64,000 bases of DNA from Umbelopsis ramanniana AG (taxonomy: Eukaryota > Mucoromycota > Umbelopsidomycetes > Umbelopsidales > Umbelopsidaceae). Shown piece by piece: positions 61,176 through 64,000 of the stretch. Within the stretch, counting starts at the first letter, position 1; every line of letters starts with the position of its first letter. The notes under the pieces were generated by a model. That model was not told the DNA's origin. It did not search any database and saw only the letters and a program-made list of their open reading frames with translations. Made by a program: the position numbers and the translations under genes. The stretch covers positions 1-64,000 of the forward strand of contig NW_026252114.1 in assembly GCF_025399195.1 (NCBI RefSeq), read 5' to 3'.

Positions 61176-64000
61176 ATGTCGGTAAAGGTAATATAATCTG
61201 AAAAATAAATAGATCCAAGGTCGCCTGCGAAAAGAAATCGAACGCTGACTGAATTTATGCTAATCGTTACTTTCCCCTAGACACTTGAAGCACGACTCGA
61301 GGATCATGGATACATACACCACTGTAAACTAGTTCGAATGCTCCCGGCATCATCCAATCGCCTATCAACAAGCGAGTACAGCGACCCAATAAAAGCGCTG
61401 CTCGACAAGATTGAACGTCCATTGGTAAGGTGACATTTCCTCATGGAGTTCAGCATTCGCAATGTCGGGGTTGACATAGATCTTTTTAGGCACAACACGT
61501 CGACGTACTTCTCAGTGAAGCTGGGCGTAGCAGAACCGAGGGTGAGTGTCATAAATTTTGCTCTTCTTTTTTTTTTCCCAACACTCCCTAGTAGCAAACC
61601 GACCTCGTGTCTGTTCTATTGGGATCCTCTTGGATATCAACTTCAAATGGTTTACTCACACACTCATCACTACTCAAAGAGGAGCAAGAGTTTTATCAGC
61701 AATTTATCAATGTTATTGGATCCACCACCTTAACGGCCGGTATATCCAGTTCTCGTACGAACAAATATGTAATCGAACCACGTATACAGCGCGAATATGT
61801 TGCCGTAAGTCATTTTATTTATTTATTATTTATTTATATTGTGGTTCACTTTAGTGCTCTCCCAAGCAGCGATCACTCACAATTTCGTTTTGCTACGGTG
61901 CTTCATCCAACTAGAATGACGAACGACGATCGTATGTCATCCGAGAGCTCATAGAAACCGAAGAAAACTACGTAAAGAATATGAACGTACTCAGCGATGT
62001 AAGTCACTTTTTTTCTAGAAACGCCTCTACCCAATGACCCCAGTAGGGTTCCCTTTTTAAAAAAGGAATGGTCCCTAAATTGTGTCATAGGTGTTTGCAC
62101 GGCCCTTACGTGCCTATGCCAAAGACAAACGAAACTTTGTACTAGGCTTGTATGAATGCAACAGCATGTTCATGAACATTGAAATGCTCGTCGAAGCTAA
62201 CCAAGGATTTCTGGATAACCTGTATCGTTGGAGACAACCTGGGTCCAATCTTTTATTTGGTGATATATGCGCCACTCATGTACGGTGACTTGAATGATTT
62301 ATATGCCGTACTCTATAGGCGCCTCCCGCTAACGCACTTATCCCTCCATCGATATGACTAATTTCTTTCTTAGATGTTTCGATGTGAATGCTATAGCAAG
62401 TTCCTGTCTGGCGTCGAAGATGCTCAAATTATTAATTTAAGAGAACAAAAAATCAATCCTGCTTATCGAGCTTTCTTGGATGTAAGTAGCCTGCTCTCCC
62501 TTGAATGGTAAAACAGTGCCGGGACACGTCCTCAAATGTTTTCTATTTCTTTTCTCGTAGCGAGCAAAAGATCATCCAGAAGCTAAGCGCCAAACCCTAC
62601 ATGATCTTTTGGTACAACCAGGTCAGCGAATCGGCCGCTATACTATGATGCTGAAAGGTAATCATCCCATGCTTGCGTTTCTTACACACCTAGCCCGCCC
62701 GACCTTCTATTTTAAGCGGGAATACTAACCTCCCCCCTCAATCTTCGTAGAATTGCTCAAGTATACTTCAAATGATCATCCTGACTACCCTGGTCTTTCA
62801 GCCGCTTTGAAGCGCGCCGAAGAGATTGCCACCATGGCAGACGACACAAATACCAGATTGGCCAAAACATTTTTCAACATGCACAAGTCGATTGAAAATT
62901 GTCCAGTGAGTGCCATTTCCTTCCTAGTCTGTGGTGTAACGATGTACAGTCATACCAACTTTTTCTTTCAAGGCACCGTTAATTAATCAAAATCGACACC
63001 TCATTCGACATATTGACGCAACCGAACTTGACATCATCTCAAGAAAACCGCTGAGACCAGTTACCATTTTCCTTTTCACCGATAAGGTTATGGTTGTCCG
63101 TCGTCCTGCCTACAACGTCAACGGATTTGAACTATGCGGACTTGTGAATGGCCCTGAAGTCATCATGCGCACCAGAAGCAGTTCAACCAGTGGATTGGAG
63201 TCCTTCCTTCCGAAACGAAATGATAAGTCCAAACGAAATAGTGTTCAGGAAAAACGTCTGAAATTCAAAGGATGGGTTGGCCTTGAAGCTGTGGAACTCC
63301 TGGACGGATCCGGTGACTTGCTGCCGTCATTTATGCTGCAAACCAATGCCACATCAATGTCCGCTGCTGCGAAGCAGCCCGCATCACCGACCGTGGCCGC
63401 TAACATGGCTCTAGAAAATTATTTTCTCGAGCAGCCATTGAGACTTTTCTCTACCAGCCCTCCTCAGGAAGAAGTACCCATTACCCGATCGCAAATATCC
63501 GTACATAACCAAAAGAAGGAAGAGTTTTGTAAACAATTTCACAAGTCCAAGGCCATTTTGAACCAAAATGGTGAGCCCTCCCCCCAGTTACACCTATGCG
63601 TGTCATGCCACGGGTGCCTCTCTTCACTGTCAAATCTAACCATGTCCTTTATAGATTCTACTTTGGTTACCTACTACCGAATGTGGAAAGAATTCAACCT
63701 GTACAGTAATTTTTATGATATAGACAGATACCCTGCTGAATGCCACAAGGTGAGTTGGAAAAACCCCCCGTGAGAATGATATCTGACAATTTGACTGACA
63801 TGTGTTTGCTATCTCGTTCATAGAGCAATACAGCTGTTTTGTATGTTGACGATCCTAATTCCGATGTCCAGCAATGCCTAGCCAGAATGAAGAACCTACC
63901 ACCTGTCCTTGGTATAGTCCAAGTGGTACCTGATGAAGGTTTCAGGTAAGCATTCATGCACGAAAGAGGAGAGAGGGGGTTTTTTTGGTTGGCACTGGCT
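61176..64000 (+). CDS. Rho guanine-nucleotide exchange factor (DH-PH), 3' end missing
   Basis: Activator of Rho-family GTPases, cut by the window end. The model starts with a 12-nt exon (ATG at 61176, MSVK), then 61281-61424, 61490-61541, 61680-61804 and others, all in phase. The DH domain starts at NDERRSYVIRELIETEENYVKNMNVLSD (about 61915) and continues VFARPLRAYAKDKRNFVLGLYECN, the region MFRCECYSKFLSGVEDAQ, and DLLVQPGQRIGRYTMMLKELLK, the conserved DH helix. A PH-like segment follows (PVTIFLFTDKVMVVRRP). A donor GTAAGC after about 63947 shows that the gene continues beyond the window. No CNH, PB1 or SH3 domain is seen in this part. It may pair functionally with the Lrg1-like GAP, which is inference. 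Confidence 0.85.

Noticed and set aside
61542-61679. 98-codon frame suggesting that the RhoGEF exon starts at about 61592
   Set aside because: That acceptor puts the following EEQEFYQQFINVIGS segment out of frame. Using the acceptor before 61680 restores it exactly, so the stretch is read as intron.

Overview
The window reads as nuclear DNA of a filamentous early-diverging fungus, most likely Mucoromycota (Mucorales-like). Evidence: almost every gene carries several 45-140 nt spliceosomal introns with GTAAGT-type donors and CTAAC/CTAAT-like branch points; there is a 1,928-residue myosin-motor/chitin-synthase fusion, a rhizopuspepsin-like secreted aspartic protease, an A+T-rich background, and the relict of a LINE with an APE-type endonuclease of the kind common in mucoralean genomes. 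The organism assignment is inference; no rRNA or species marker is present.

Layout. 0-4 kb: gene-poor, one tRNA-Ile(AAU) and a decayed non-LTR retrotransposon. 4-17 kb: LIM-RhoGAP (Lrg1-like, minus), RAD17 checkpoint clamp loader (plus), D-xylose reductase-like aldo-keto reductase (minus), ornithine carbamoyltransferase (minus), AP-1 sigma adaptin (minus) and an unrecognised Thr-Pro-rich protein (minus). 17-25 kb: Nup155/Nup170 nucleoporin and NOG1 ribosome-assembly GTPase (both plus). 25-28 kb: a small SET-domain protein (minus) head to head with an unrecognised gene (plus), then a prenylated ubiquitin-fold protein of the UBL3/MUB type (minus). 28-34 kb: a 1,775-residue START-domain membrane protein (plus). 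34-46 kb: ANCHR/ZFYVE19-like protein, SDH4, DTWD1-type tRNA acp3U transferase (plus), ENTH epsin-like adaptor, 6-phosphogluconate dehydrogenase, an unrecognised low-complexity protein and mitochondrial uS13 (all minus unless noted). 46-64 kb: BUD23 rRNA methyltransferase, the motor-type chitin synthase, an aspartic protease fused to a Thr/Lys repeat and a LysM domain, a TatD/Scn1-type hydrolase (all plus), a mitochondrial pyruvate/branched-chain dehydrogenase kinase (minus) and a DH-PH RhoGEF cut off by the window end (plus).

There are no operons; these are independently transcribed housekeeping genes, several sharing short divergent promoters. Loose functional themes recur: cell wall and polarity (motor chitin synthase, Lrg1-like GAP, RhoGEF, LysM protease), clathrin traffic (AP-1 sigma, ENTH adaptor), ribosome/tRNA biogenesis (NOG1, BUD23, DTWD1, uS13m) and mitochondrial or central metabolism (SDH4, PDK, OTC, GND1, xylose reductase).

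Exon models were built by hand from splice sites; for nearly all genes the intron phases close exactly, which is the main support. The most unusual item is the aspartic protease-linker-LysM fusion near 55-57 kb. No CRISPR, virus-like or bacterial-type element was found.
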